Below are positions 17,125-26,041 of a DNA stretch of 64,000 nucleotides, one piece after another. Under the pieces are notes generated by a model that worked only from the letters and a program-made list of their open reading frames with translations, made no database searches and was not told the origin of the DNA. Origin of the DNA: Chryseotalea sp. WA131a (GTDB lineage Bacteria > Bacteroidota > Bacteroidia > Cytophagales > Cyclobacteriaceae); NCBI GenBank assembly GCA_025370075.1, contig CP073016.1, positions 806,001-870,000 of the forward strand. The letters are read 5' to 3'. The position numbers were made by a program, and so were the translations under genes. The stretch's first letter is position 1; every line of letters begins with the position of its first letter.

Positions 17125-17192
17125 ATCATCATTTTTAGTCAGGCAAAGATAAGTAAATTGTATTGGTTTTATTGATTTTTACGACTTAAGTA

Positions 17193-18590
17193 TCAAACCT
17201 CCCGCATCTCCCTCATCCTCTTAAAATACGATTTCGCCTCTGTCATTACTTTTGGTGCAAGTGCAAATCCTGAAAGCATGGTGGGGATGGCCATCAAGGC
17301 GTAGGCAATGTCGATTACGTTCATTACATCCGTCAGTGAAGCAACGGCACCGACCACAATCGTAATCAAATAAAAATAATCGTAGTACTTGCTGGCCTTT
17401 ACGCCTACTAAAAAGGCAAGGGCTTTGCTTCCGTAGTACGAGTAAGAGAACAGTGAAGTAATCGCAAAGAAGAATGCACAAAGCAACAACAAATATTTAC
17501 CAACTCCTGGCAGCGCCATTTGAAATGCGTTGGCTGTCAACGTTACACCACTCACGCCTTTTGTTTCCCAAACACCTGTCACCAAAATAGCCAAAGCTGT
17601 CAAAGTGCAAACCAGCAATGTGTCGATCGCGGGGCTAATCATCGAGACCAACCCTTCACGAATAGGCTCGGTACTTTGCGATGCGCCCAGGGCCATCGGT
17701 GCCGTGCCGATGCCAGCTTCATTTGAGAAACTTGCTCTGCGCACACCCGCCACAATCAATCCACCCAGCATGCCACCCAACGCAGGATTGCCGTGGTAGT
17801 GATTGGCGGTAAACGCTTCGGTGATAATCATCCATAAGTAATGGGGCACCACGCCAATATTTACAATCAATATCGCGAAGACGCAGAAAAAATAAATCAC
17901 AATCATCAGTGGCACCATTTTTCCTGCCCAACTGCCAATACGCTGAATGCCGCCCAAGATCACAATCCCTGAAATAACCATCAACGTAGTGCCGATGAGG
18001 AACTTCATGGTGCTGATTTCAAATCCCAAAAAAGGGAAAGTTGAATTTTTGAATTCAGTTTCCGAAAAACCAATATCGATAATCGCTTGCGTGAGTTGGT
18101 TCGCCTGAAAAATCCCCAAACACCCAATCATCGCGCAAAGGCAAAACAAAACGGACAGTGGTTTCCACGCAGGGCCCAGTGCTTCGCGAATCACATACAT
18201 CGGCCCTCCTTGTATCACACCATCTGAATCTTTTCCTCGGTACATCACCGATAACGTGCTGGTAAAGAAGTTAGTAGACATCCCTACAAAAGCGGTGACC
18301 CACATCCAAAACAAGGCACCTGGTCCGCCAATGCTGATGGCCGCGGCCACACCTGCAATGTTGCCCATACCCACGGTAGAGGCCATGGCCGTTGACAAGG
18401 CTTCGTAAGGACTAATTTGACCGGGGTCGTTGGGGTTGTGATACTTACCACGTAAAATGGCGATCGTATGCGTGAAGTAGCGATAATGGATCAGGCGCGA
18501 ATAGAAAAAGAAAAACAATCCGCCCAGTATCAACAAAAACAAAATGGGCGTCCAAACTCCGGTGGCAAGGTCTGCAATAAATTCACTCAC
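17193..18590 (-). CDS. Sodium:alanine symporter family protein (AGCS)
   Basis: A 465-residue inner-membrane transporter of the alanine-or-glycine:cation symporter family. It has about ten membrane helices, the SPYEALSTAMASTVGMGNIAGVAAAI signature, GGPGALFWMWVTAFVGM, and RRASFSNEAGIGTAPMALGAS, which includes the substrate-site residues. It would import alanine or glycine with sodium. The gene is alone on the minus strand, facing a 411-base gap shared with dnaB. Confidence 0.92.
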   Translation of the reverse strand: MSEFIADLATGVWTPILFLLILGGLFFFFYSRLIHYRYFTHTIAILRGKYHNPNDPGQISPYEALSTAMASTVGMGNIAGVAAAISIGGPGALFWMWVTAFVGMSTNFFTSTLSVMYRGKDSDGVIQGGPMYVIREALGPAWKPLSVLFCLCAMIGCLGIFQANQLTQAIIDIGFSETEFKNSTFPFLGFEISTMKFLIGTTLMVISGIVILGGIQRIGSWAGKMVPLMIVIYFFCVFAILIVNIGVVPHYLWMIITEAFTANHYHGNPALGGMLGGLIVAGVRRASFSNEAGIGTAPMALGASQSTEPIREGLVSMISPAIDTLLVCTLTALAILVTGVWETKGVSGVTLTANAFQMALPGVGKYLLLLCAFFFAITSLFSYSYYGSKALAFLVGVKASKYYDYFYLITIVVGAVASLTDVMNVIDIAYALMAIPTMLSGFALAPKVMTEAKSYFKRMREMREV

Positions 18591-18627
18591 GAAAAAGGGG
18601 TTTAAAATATTAGAGCTAAAAGTAGGT

Positions 18628-18890
18628 AAAATACTGGATACTCGATACTGGATGCTTGGTGCTGGATTCTAGATACTAGGTACAGGATTCTTGGGGGCAT
18701 CCCGTTTGAGGCGGGACCGGGCTTTTCGTTGCAAGTCCTCGTGGCACGAGACGCGCCACTGTGGGCTTTCCACTTCAATCCCTTGCCCGCTTGTGCATGA
18801 TTACAAAAGTGTGATATACACATGGTTGCTTACAATTGGTTGCACAGTTCCTAGAATCCAGTATCAAGTATCTAGCAGCTAGCATCTATT
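18628..18890. repeat. Inverted short-repeat pair flanking a Bacteroidota intergenic repeat
   Basis: The gap between the symporter and dnaB holds GGATACT-like units (ACTGGATACTCGATACTGG) at 18634-18680 and their inverse (CTAGAATCCAGTATCAAGT) at about 18850-18870. Between them lies a GC-rich segment with two minus-strand copies of a motif near GGATTGAAGTGGAAAGCCC, at 18719-18738 and 18763-18784. The same motif ends the long repeats at 51-55 kb. No gene is seen here. Confidence 0.6.
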
Positions 18891-18952
18891 TATTAACAAA
18901 TCCACATCATATATTGTAGATAAGTTGTTGAGGGTAGTTTTATTTCAAGGTG

Positions 18953-18960
18953 TACGTTTG
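18953..18960 (+). promoter_or_regulatory. Candidate -7 box of the dnaB promoter
   Basis: TACGTTTG matches the Bacteroidota -7 consensus TAnnTTTG exactly, and lies 41 bases upstream of the dnaB ATG. A TTG-containing stretch 25-28 bases further upstream could be the -33 element, at greater than usual spacing. Confidence 0.5.
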
Positions 18961-19001
18961 TCGTCCTTTAAAAAAGCAACTCATACCAGCAACCACAAAG
19001 T

Positions 19002-21548
19002 ATGGAGCAACGGTCAACGCCAGTGAGGTTAAGTTCTGTGATGAGCGGAGCCGGAAGTAGGTCTAAAGTTTTGGTGCGCGATATCACCGAGAGTTTAGGC
19101 AAACTTCCGCCTCAGGCGATTGACTTAGAAGAAGCCATTTTGGGAGCGCTCATGCTCGAGAAGAATGCGCTGACGGCCGTAGTAGAATTTTTGCGTGCCG
19201 ACCATTTCTACAAAGAGCAAAACAAAACCGTTTACGAGGCCATCATCGATTTGTTCAAAGCAACCGAGCCGGTGGACATGCGCACGGTGGTGGCGCAACT
19301 TCGTAAAAATGGAAAGTTAGAGTTGGCCGGTGGCGCGTACTACATCGCTGAACTGACATCAAAAGTAAGTTCGGCTGCCAACATTGAGTACCACTCTCGT
19401 ATCATTATTGAAATGGCGATTAAGCGCGACTTGATTTCCATTGCCTCTCAAATTCACCACGATGCATTTGAAGATACGACTGATGTTTTTGAGTTATTGG
19501 ATAAAACCGAGCAGTCGATTTTTCAGATCTCTGATTCCAACCTTCGGAAGAACTACGACAACATGAAAACGTTGATGTTCCAAGCGATTCAGGAATTGCA
19601 AGAAAAGAAAAACCACAAAGATGGGTTGACCGGTGTGCCCAGCGGTTTCTCGCGGTTAGACAGAGTTACTTCAGGTTGGCAAAAATCTGATTTGGTGATC
19701 ATTGCAGCCAGGCCGGGTATGGGTAAGTGCTTGGGCAAAGGCACGAAGGTTTTGATGTTTGATGGTTCGCTCAAAAATGTGCAAGATGTGCAAGCAGGCG
19801 AACTTTTGATGGGCGATGACTCCACACCAAGAAAAGTTTTGTCGATAGCTAGAGGTAGAGAGAATATGTACTGGGTACACCAAAATCATGGCATCTCGTA
19901 TCGAGTGAATGAATCGCACATCCTGTCATTGAAAAGAAGTAGGAGAGAAGGCAACCATGAGCATGGTGAGATATTAAACATTGAAGTAAAAGATTACCTA
20001 ACTAAGTCCGACAAGTTTAAGTCGAATTACAAAGGCTATAAAGTTGCGGTTGAGTTTGACGAAAAGCCGTTGCCATTAAACCCTTACTTTTTAGGACTTT
20101 GGCTGGGAGATGGCCATTCGTACAGCTCTCGCATTACCAATCAAGACCAAGAGATTATTGACTTTATGGGCCAGTATGCCAATGAGCTTGAATTAGAATT
20201 GGTAGGGTATGCTCAAGAAGGAAAAACGAAGAATTACGCCATCACCAAAGGCCATCGAGGAAAAAATGATTTTTCGGTTCAGGCCATTTTGAACGAATTG
20301 AATTTGCTGGAGAACAAACACATACCCAATCAATTCTTAGTCAACACCAAAGAAAATAGATTGGCATTGTTGGCAGGACTGATTGATTCGGATGGGCATT
20401 ACAATGATGAGTTTCATGTGTACGAAATCACCCAAAAGAATAAAGCACTGGCCAAGCAAATTAAATTTTTGTGCGATTCGCTTGGTTTTAAAACATCGTT
20501 TGTTTCCAAGACGTCATCCATCAAAGAAATTGGTTTTGAGAGCGAAGTCTATCGTGTGCGCCTGAGTGGCGATTTAGATTCAATACCAGCACGCGTAGAA
20601 AGAAAGAAGGCGCGGAAAAGAGAATCCATTATTGACTGGCGTCATACAGGTATAAAAGTAGAATTTGATAAAGTTGATGATTACTACGGATTTGAAATCG
20701 ATGGGAATAGATTATTCCTTCTCGAAGACATGACCGTAACGCACAACACAGCATTTATTGTCTCCGCCCTGCGCAACGCAGCCGTTGATTTCAATTTTCC
20801 AGTGGCTATTTTTTCGTTGGAGATGGCTTCTTTGCAATTGGTGAATCGTTTGATTTCTGCGGAAGCGGAACTCGAATCAGAAAAAATCAAGAAGGGAAAC
20901 CTGGCCGAGTTTGAATGGCAGCAATTGGTGCATAAAACCAACCGACTTTCTACCGCACCTATTTTTATTGACGATACCCCTGCGCTTTCCATTTTAGAAC
21001 TTCGTGCCAAGTGCCGCAGGCTAAAAGCCGAGCACGGTATTCAAATGATAGTGATTGACTACTTGCAGTTGATGAAAGGCGAAATGGGCGGAAACCGTGA
21101 ACAAGAAATCGCATCCATTTCACGTGCGCTCAAAGGCATTGCTAAAGAACTTTCCGTTCCCGTGATTGCATTGTCGCAATTAAGTCGTGGTGTGGAGACA
21201 CGCGGTGGCGACAAGCGTCCGCAGCTTTCAGACTTGCGCGAATCGGGTTCTATCGAACAAGATGCTGATATCGTGATGTTTTTGTATCGACCTGAGTATT
21301 ATAAAATCACCGTTGACGAAGAGGGAATGCCCACTCAAGGTATGGCCGAAGTAATCATTGCCAAACATAGAAACGGTTCGCTCGAAAACGTGAAACTGAA
21401 ATTTATTGGCAAGTACACCAAGTTTGCCGACTACGATTCGCCCGAAGGCCTAATGCCCATGAGCAGCATCACCCGCGAAAGCAGACTCAATACTTTCCGC
21501 GATGAACCGCCCGCTCCACGCGGTGGAGATGATGAAACACCGTTCTAA
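19002..21548 (+). CDS. dnaB: Replicative DNA helicase DnaB containing an intein
   Basis: DnaB unwinds DNA at the replication fork as a hexamer. The 848-residue precursor is about 340 residues too long. Residues 33-150 are the N-terminal primase-interacting domain (PPQAIDLEEAILGALM onward), and the RecA-like ATPase begins at about 205. The Walker A sequence ARPGMGKT is interrupted after GMGK by an intein (residues 243-582). Downstream lie VAIFSLEMASLQLV, Walker B MIVIDYLQLM and SQLSRGVETRGGDKRPQLSDLRESGSIEQDADIV. After splicing, a 508-residue helicase of normal length with an intact P-loop would result. Because the split destroys ATP binding, splicing should be essential. Confidence 0.96.
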   Translation: MEQRSTPVRLSSVMSGAGSRSKVLVRDITESLGKLPPQAIDLEEAILGALMLEKNALTAVVEFLRADHFYKEQNKTVYEAIIDLFKATEPVDMRTVVAQLRKNGKLELAGGAYYIAELTSKVSSAANIEYHSRIIIEMAIKRDLISIASQIHHDAFEDTTDVFELLDKTEQSIFQISDSNLRKNYDNMKTLMFQAIQELQEKKNHKDGLTGVPSGFSRLDRVTSGWQKSDLVIIAARPGMGKCLGKGTKVLMFDGSLKNVQDVQAGELLMGDDSTPRKVLSIARGRENMYWVHQNHGISYRVNESHILSLKRSRREGNHEHGEILNIEVKDYLTKSDKFKSNYKGYKVAVEFDEKPLPLNPYFLGLWLGDGHSYSSRITNQDQEIIDFMGQYANELELELVGYAQEGKTKNYAITKGHRGKNDFSVQAILNELNLLENKHIPNQFLVNTKENRLALLAGLIDSDGHYNDEFHVYEITQKNKALAKQIKFLCDSLGFKTSFVSKTSSIKEIGFESEVYRVRLSGDLDSIPARVERKKARKRESIIDWRHTGIKVEFDKVDDYYGFEIDGNRLFLLEDMTVTHNTAFIVSALRNAAVDFNFPVAIFSLEMASLQLVNRLISAEAELESEKIKKGNLAEFEWQQLVHKTNRLSTAPIFIDDTPALSILELRAKCRRLKAEHGIQMIVIDYLQLMKGEMGGNREQEIASISRALKGIAKELSVPVIALSQLSRGVETRGGDKRPQLSDLRESGSIEQDADIVMFLYRPEYYKITVDEEGMPTQGMAEVIIAKHRNGSLENVKLKFIGKYTKFADYDSPEGLMPMSSITRESRLNTFRDEPPAPRGGDDETPF
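19728..20747 (+). mobile_element. Intein with LAGLIDADG homing endonuclease, inserted in the DnaB P-loop
   Basis: The 340-residue element begins at Cys1 (CLGKGTKVLMFDG, block A) and ends at His-Asn (DMTVTHN, block G), followed by Thr as the +1 nucleophile. Block B contains NESH at intein residues 61-64, and block F is YYGFEIDGNRLFLLED. A dodecapeptide homing endonuclease is nested inside: LGLWLGDGH at 122-130 and LAGLIDSDG at 215-223, both with their acidic residues, so it may be active. Positions were counted directly from the frame. P-loop insertions in DnaB are known elsewhere, for example in Rhodothermus. Confidence 0.95.
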
Positions 21549-21581
21549 ATTTTAGAATTTCGATTTTTGATTTTAGATTTG

Positions 21582-21697
21582 AACTGGATGCTGGTTTCTG
21601 GTTACAAGTTTCTGGTTATGAACTTTTGCGTTCATGTTACTGGTAGCCAATACGCGGTATCTACCACCAGCAACTAACAACCAGTAACCAGCAACTT
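21582..21697. repeat. Inverted array of CTGGTT/AACCAG short repeats
   Basis: GGTTTCTGGTTAC-like units at 21590-21618 are mirrored by AACCAGTAACCAGCAAC at 21680-21696, so the gap between dnaB and the MDR gene could fold into a long imperfect hairpin. It ends two bases before the next ATG. Confidence 0.55.
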
Positions 21698-21699
21698 CT

Positions 21700-22689
21700 A
21701 TGAGAGCCCTTGTCCTGACCGAACCTGGAAAGATTGAAATCAAAGAGATGCCCAAGCCTTTGCTTAGCACAGGTAAGGCATTGGTTAAAATCAAAGCAGC
21801 AGCGCTCAACCGAAGAGATGATTGGATTCGCGAGGGAAAATACCCCAACATTCGCTATGGCGGAATTTTAGGTTCAGATGGGGCCGGTGTGGTGGAAGAA
21901 GTTTTTGATGACGTGCACAAAGAGTGGGTTGGCAGAGAAGTGGTTATCAATCCCAACATCGATTGGGGCGCTGATTTAGATACACAATCAACCAAGTACA
22001 CCATTTTGGGAATGCCCGTGAGCGGCACGTTTGCCGAATATGTGACCGTTGGAGTTGACCGACTTCATCACAAACCTTTTCACTTAGATTTTTTGCAGGC
22101 CGCAGCTTTGCCGTTGGGCGGGCTCACTGCTTTTCGGGCGTTGTTTCGTAAAGGTGGCTTGAGAGCGGGGCAAAATGTTTTGATTTCGGGCTTTGGTGGT
22201 GGCGTGGCGCAATTTGCGTTTTTGTTTGCCAAAGCTGCGGGCGCGAATGTATATATCTCTTCGGGTAGCGATGAGAAAATAGAAAAAGCTATCAAGCTAG
22301 GCGCGAAGGGCGCATATAACTACAAAAAATCAAACTTCGATGACTTGTGGAAAACGAAAGGCGGTTTTGATTTGGTGATTGACAGCGCGGGTGGCGACCA
22401 GCTCAATAATTTTATCAAGATGTTGCGGCCACAAGGCAAAATTGTTTTCTACGGAGCTACCAATGGATTGCCTAGTAAAATTGACTTGTATAGAATGTTT
22501 TGGAACCAGCTTTCGCTGATAGGCACCACCATGGGCAACGATAATGAGTTTAGCGAAATGTTAGCATTTGTTAGTCAGCACCAAATCCGCCCGATAGTAG
22601 ATTCCATCCGGCCCTTCGCAAAAATTGCAGAGTCTTTTCCTGATATCACCAAAGCGAATAAGGTGGGGAAAATTGTATTTCAGGTTTAA
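21700..22689 (+). CDS. Zinc-type alcohol dehydrogenase-like / quinone oxidoreductase (MDR superfamily)
   Basis: A 329-residue NAD(P)H-dependent oxidoreductase. The catalytic-domain start is RALVLTEPGKIEIKEMPKP, followed by AALNRRDDWIREG and GSDGAGVVEEV; the nucleotide site is VLISGFGGGVAQFAFLFAKAAGANVYISSGS. The Cys ligands of a structural zinc lobe are absent, pointing to the quinone oxidoreductase-like branch. Substrate unknown. The gene is alone between two repeat-bearing gaps. Confidence 0.87.
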   Translation: MRALVLTEPGKIEIKEMPKPLLSTGKALVKIKAAALNRRDDWIREGKYPNIRYGGILGSDGAGVVEEVFDDVHKEWVGREVVINPNIDWGADLDTQSTKYTILGMPVSGTFAEYVTVGVDRLHHKPFHLDFLQAAALPLGGLTAFRALFRKGGLRAGQNVLISGFGGGVAQFAFLFAKAAGANVYISSGSDEKIEKAIKLGAKGAYNYKKSNFDDLWKTKGGFDLVIDSAGGDQLNNFIKMLRPQGKIVFYGATNGLPSKIDLYRMFWNQLSLIGTTMGNDNEFSEMLAFVSQHQIRPIVDSIRPFAKIAESFPDITKANKVGKIVFQV

Positions 22690-22699
22690 TTGCTCGTCA

Positions 22700-22755
22700 T
22701 TGGTCAATAGTCATTAGCAAATCGCATCAATCGACCCTTGACTATTGACAACAGA
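22700..22755. repeat. Inverted GTCAATAGTCA repeat between convergent genes
   Basis: GTCAATAGTCA near 22711 and TGACTATTGAC near 22739 are inverse copies between the converging MDR and esterase genes. The pair could act as a bidirectional terminator, although no T-run follows closely. Confidence 0.5.
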
Positions 22756-23529
22756 CTATTTTCCAAACACCCAACTCAAAAAATCAGGCTCTGCAAAAGC
22801 ATTGTCCCAACTATTGTGATTCACGTTGGGATATTCTTTGTAAACTACCTTGCCACCCTGTTGTTTTATTTTCTCTACCATCTCCCGCGACTGATTGACA
22901 TTCACCACTGCATCTTGTTCACCATGAAAAACGCGGAAGGAGGTTTTCTTTATTCGCTTGTCATAATGCTTCACATCGCCACCGCCACAAATGGGCACGG
23001 CAGCAGCAAATAATTTTGGCTCTCGGAACACGATTTCAAACGTACCCATCCCACCCATGGAAAGCCCCATCACATACACCCGCTTTTTATCAATCAATTT
23101 CTTTTTTAAAAGACTTTTTACAAGAGCAATGGTTAAACTCAAATCGGAGGAGGCAGGTCGTGAATAATCAAAGTCAAAGTGTATGGGTGTCTTGGTTCTA
23201 TCGATTTTTACTGTGCTCCAATAACTTTCTTCCGCGCACTGGGGAAAAATAACAATGGCCGGAAATTTCTTTCGGTTCTCATCGGTTACAAAAAGCTTTG
23301 CACCGTGGATAAGTTGTTTTTCATTGTCGTTGCCCCGTTCGCCTGCCCCATGCAAAAAAAGTACGAGTGGATATTTTTTGGTGGAGTCGTAGTTTTCAGG
23401 ATAAAGTATTCGATACAAAAGTTTCTTGCCATCCGTGCTTACAAACGTTTTTCGTTGGAATAATTCCAGATCTTGCGCGAGCCCTGATAAGCAAACCACC
23501 ATCATAGCTAAGCTGAATAGATATTTCAT
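22756..23529 (-). CDS. Exported alpha/beta-hydrolase (esterase/phospholipase-like)
   Basis: A secreted serine hydrolase with signal peptide MKYLFSLAMMVVCLSGLAQ. The alpha/beta-hydrolase fold shows the oxyanion-loop LVLFLHGAGERGNDNEKQ, the nucleophile elbow GLSMGGMGTFEIV, the acid in FHGEQDAVVNVNQS, and the closing His in NVNHNSWDNAF. Related proteins are annotated as carboxylesterases, dienelactone-hydrolase-like or PHB-depolymerase-like; the substrate is unknown. The ATG at 23529 begins the signal peptide; one at 23547 would overlap the TPR stop. It is probably co-transcribed with the TPR gene. Confidence 0.85.
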   Translation of the reverse strand: MKYLFSLAMMVVCLSGLAQDLELFQRKTFVSTDGKKLLYRILYPENYDSTKKYPLVLFLHGAGERGNDNEKQLIHGAKLFVTDENRKKFPAIVIFPQCAEESYWSTVKIDRTKTPIHFDFDYSRPASSDLSLTIALVKSLLKKKLIDKKRVYVMGLSMGGMGTFEIVFREPKLFAAAVPICGGGDVKHYDKRIKKTSFRVFHGEQDAVVNVNQSREMVEKIKQQGGKVVYKEYPNVNHNSWDNAFAEPDFLSWVFGK

Positions 23530-23539
23530 AGGGTTGGTA

Positions 23540-23854
23540 TTAATCATCTAAGTTATTCAATTGCATTTGCAATTCATTTTTGGTCTTTAGTTCGCGAGCC
23601 TTTTCAGCGAGTTTTACTCCATTTTCTAATACGATTTTCGCTTTCTCGGTATGGCCGATTTCCAAGAGTATCAACGCGGCTTGGTAGTAAGTTGGCAAAT
23701 AATCAGGGAAATTGTTCAATAATCGTTCAAATGTTGGGATTGCCCTTTCAGGAGATTCCTTGACAAGCTCCATTGCCAGTCCATAAAGAGGAAACGGGTC
23801 GGAAGGGTCATCTTCAATTAATTCTTTTAACTTTTTAATCCGTTCGTTGTTCAT
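23540..23854 (-). CDS. Small tetratricopeptide-repeat protein
   Basis: A 104-residue cytoplasmic protein with two to three TPR units (DPFPLYGLAMELVKESPERAIPTFERLLNNFPDYLPTYYQAALILLEIGHTEKAKIVLENGVKLAE) and a charged C-terminal helix. TPRs mediate protein contacts; no partner is evident. Its stop lies next to the start of the esterase gene, which suggests one transcript. Confidence 0.82.
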   Translation of the reverse strand: MNNERIKKLKELIEDDPSDPFPLYGLAMELVKESPERAIPTFERLLNNFPDYLPTYYQAALILLEIGHTEKAKIVLENGVKLAEKARELKTKNELQMQLNNLDD

Positions 23855-24093
23855 TCCTTCTGTATGATATAACTTGAGCCAAATTTAAACTATGTTACCG
23901 TATTTGATAAAGGTAGAATACGGATTGTACTTTTTTTATTCGTTTTGTAAATGATTCATTTGATTCCGATGATTTTATTAACTTTTCGCAAAATCTTACT
24001 CACAAAAATCAAGTAAATCATCTATATAGAATGTCAACAGAATTGATTTGATTAGTAATAATTTTTTAAATGTATAATCAAGGTTAAGACAAT

Positions 24094-24828
24094 ATGAAAA
24101 TTCTAGTTTGCGTATCACACGTACCCGACACCACCTCTAAAATCAATTTTATCGATAACGGCACCAAGTTCGATACCAACGGGGTTCAATTCATAATAGG
24201 CCCTTACGATGATTATGCCTTGGCTCGAGCGATTGAAATAAAAGAAGCAAATGCGGGAACAACAGTAACCGTGTTAAACGTTGGCTTGGCCGATACAGAG
24301 CCTACCATTCGCAAAGCGCTGGCGATTGGAGCAGACGATGCACTTCGTGTAAATGCAGAACCGACTGATTCGTTTTTTGTAGCCAATCAGATTGCTGAAC
24401 ATGCAAAGGGCTATGACTTGGTTTTGATGGGCCGCGAGTCGATTGACTACAACGGGGGTGTGGTTCATGCCATGGTGGGTGAGCTATTGGGAATACCTTC
24501 AATTTCACCCGTGATGAAGTTAGACTTAGATGGAACAACGGCAAAAATGTCGCGCGAGATAGAAGGCGGTAAAGAATCCGTAGAGGCAAGTTTGCCCTTG
24601 GTGGCAGGTTGCCAAGAGCCCATTGCGGAATGGAAAATTCCGAATATGCGTGGCATTATGTCGGCCCGTACCAAACCTTTGAAAGTTGTTGAACCAAAAG
24701 CAACAGATGTAAGCGTTAATGTTCAAAAGTTTGAACTGCCCGCACCCAAAGGCGCAGTGAAAATGATTAGTGCCGATAATGTGGCCGAGTTGGTAACGAG
24801 ACTGAAAACCGAGGCGAAAGTTTTGTAA
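24094..24828 (+). CDS. etfB: Electron transfer flavoprotein subunit beta
   Basis: The 244-residue beta subunit of ETF, which with ETF-alpha carries electrons from acyl-CoA and other dehydrogenases to the respiratory chain. Recognised by MKILVCVSHVPDTTSKI, FIIGPYDDYALARAIEIKEA, the ETF-beta signature region VLMGRESIDYNGGVVHAMVGELLGIPSIS, and the C-terminal AMP-contact segment. It is followed 100 bases on by etfA. The 239-base upstream region is AT-rich and probably holds the promoter. Confidence 0.94.
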   Translation: MKILVCVSHVPDTTSKINFIDNGTKFDTNGVQFIIGPYDDYALARAIEIKEANAGTTVTVLNVGLADTEPTIRKALAIGADDALRVNAEPTDSFFVANQIAEHAKGYDLVLMGRESIDYNGGVVHAMVGELLGIPSISPVMKLDLDGTTAKMSREIEGGKESVEASLPLVAGCQEPIAEWKIPNMRGIMSARTKPLKVVEPKATDVSVNVQKFELPAPKGAVKMISADNVAELVTRLKTEAKVL

Positions 24829-24928
24829 TTGGGACTAGGGTGTTAGTACTTAGGCATCCTAACTCCTGACTTCGATATTCTTTTAAATTTAAATCATAAA
24901 TCAAAAATCGTAAATCGAAAATAATAAA
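24829..24928. repeat. Short-repeat spacer between etfB and etfA
   Basis: The 100-base spacer carries CTAGGGTGTTAGTACTTAGG/CATCCTAACTCCTGA-type units and then AAATCATAAATCAAAAATCG/TAAATCG units, two repeat styles also present in other gaps (9835-9880 and 21555-21580, for example). Despite it, the pair is probably one operon. Confidence 0.45.
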
Positions 24929-25876
24929 ATGGCAACTTTAGTTTTTGTAGAGACCTCAGAAGGAAAAGTAAGAAAGACCTCGCTTGAGGCAGTGGCCTAT
25001 GCCCATCAAATGGGTGCTGGCGTTACAGCGATTGTGTTGGGAACGGCTAGTTCTAGTGAATTGGAGTCACTCGGAAAATATGGCGCGCAGAAAGTTTTGC
25101 ATGCAGCTGATTCAAAATTAGACCACCCTGTTATTCAAGTTTTTGCCTCCGTGATTACCAAGGCCATGCAAGATGAAAACGCAGATGTATTGGTTTTGGC
25201 CAATTCATCGCTGGCAACTCCGGTAGGTGCAAAAGTAGCGGTGAAAATCAACGCAAGTTTTGCTTCCAATGTGGTGGAGCTTCCTTCGGCAGGTTTTGTG
25301 GTGAAACGTAGCATCTACACAGGGAAAGCATTTTCATTGGTAGAATTGAAAAACCAAAAGAAAGTGATAGCGATCAAAAAGAATGCAGCCGAAGCCAAAG
25401 AAGTAGGTGGTTCAGCACAAGTTGTTGCTTATCCTGTTTCATTAAATGAAGCTGATTTTAACACAAAAATCACAGGTACTGAAAAAGCAACCGGGGATAT
25501 TTTGTTGCCCGAAGCAGAAATAGTGGTCTCCGGTGGAAGAGGACTGAAAGGCCCTGAGCATTGGGGTATTTTAGAAGAATTGGCAAAGGCACTACATGCC
25601 GCTACTGGTTGCAGCAAACCTGTATCCGATATGCATTGGAGGCCACACCATGAACATGTTGGGCAAACGGGTGTGAAAGTAGCCCCTCAACTTTATATTG
25701 CCGTGGGCATCTCAGGTGCGATTCAGCATTTGGCGGGAGTAAACTCAAGCAAATGCATTGTGGTGATTAACAAAGACCCCGAAGCACCATTTTTCAAGGC
25801 TGCCGATTACGGAATTGTGGGTGATGCGTTTGATGTGTTGCCGAAGTTGACCGAGGCGGTGAAGACGATGAAGTGA
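24929..25876 (+). CDS. etfA: Electron transfer flavoprotein subunit alpha
   Basis: The 315-residue FAD-binding alpha subunit. The N-terminal domain starts TLVFVETSEGKVRKTSLEAVAYAHQM. The C-terminal FAD domain has VSGGRGLKGPEHWGILEELAKAL, PHHEHVGQTGVKVAPQLYIAVGISGAIQHLAGVNSSKCIVVINKDPEAPFF, and ADYGIVGDAFDVLPKL. The GQTG and GISGAIQH elements contact FAD. Length is normal. With etfB it forms the complete heterodimer. Confidence 0.95.
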   Translation: MATLVFVETSEGKVRKTSLEAVAYAHQMGAGVTAIVLGTASSSELESLGKYGAQKVLHAADSKLDHPVIQVFASVITKAMQDENADVLVLANSSLATPVGAKVAVKINASFASNVVELPSAGFVVKRSIYTGKAFSLVELKNQKKVIAIKKNAAEAKEVGGSAQVVAYPVSLNEADFNTKITGTEKATGDILLPEAEIVVSGGRGLKGPEHWGILEELAKALHAATGCSKPVSDMHWRPHHEHVGQTGVKVAPQLYIAVGISGAIQHLAGVNSSKCIVVINKDPEAPFFKAADYGIVGDAFDVLPKLTEAVKTMK

Positions 25877-25901
25877 TAGAATTTTTAAATTAATATATTT
25901 A

Positions 25902-26026
25902 CGTTATTGCAAGGCTGCTACGAATGAAGGTGGTTAGGACAGTCGTAGCAATCCCCAATTTGCTTTTCTAAATTGGAGATTACTTCGGGAATCCAGTTCA
26001 TGAACTTCTCCTCCTCGCAATGACGG
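25902..26026. repeat. CGTCATTGCGAGG-type interspersed repeat with inverted ends
   Basis: The segment begins CGTTATTGCAAGG and ends CCTCGCAATGACG, an inverted pair about 13 bases long, with GGGGATTGC/GAAGTAATCTCC-like inner elements on the minus strand. I recognise this as the widespread bacterial 'CGTCATTGCGAGG ... AAGCAATC' intergenic repeat. It occupies nearly all of the 165-base gap after etfA. Confidence 0.7.
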
Positions 26027-26041
26027 TTTAAAATTTAGCGA

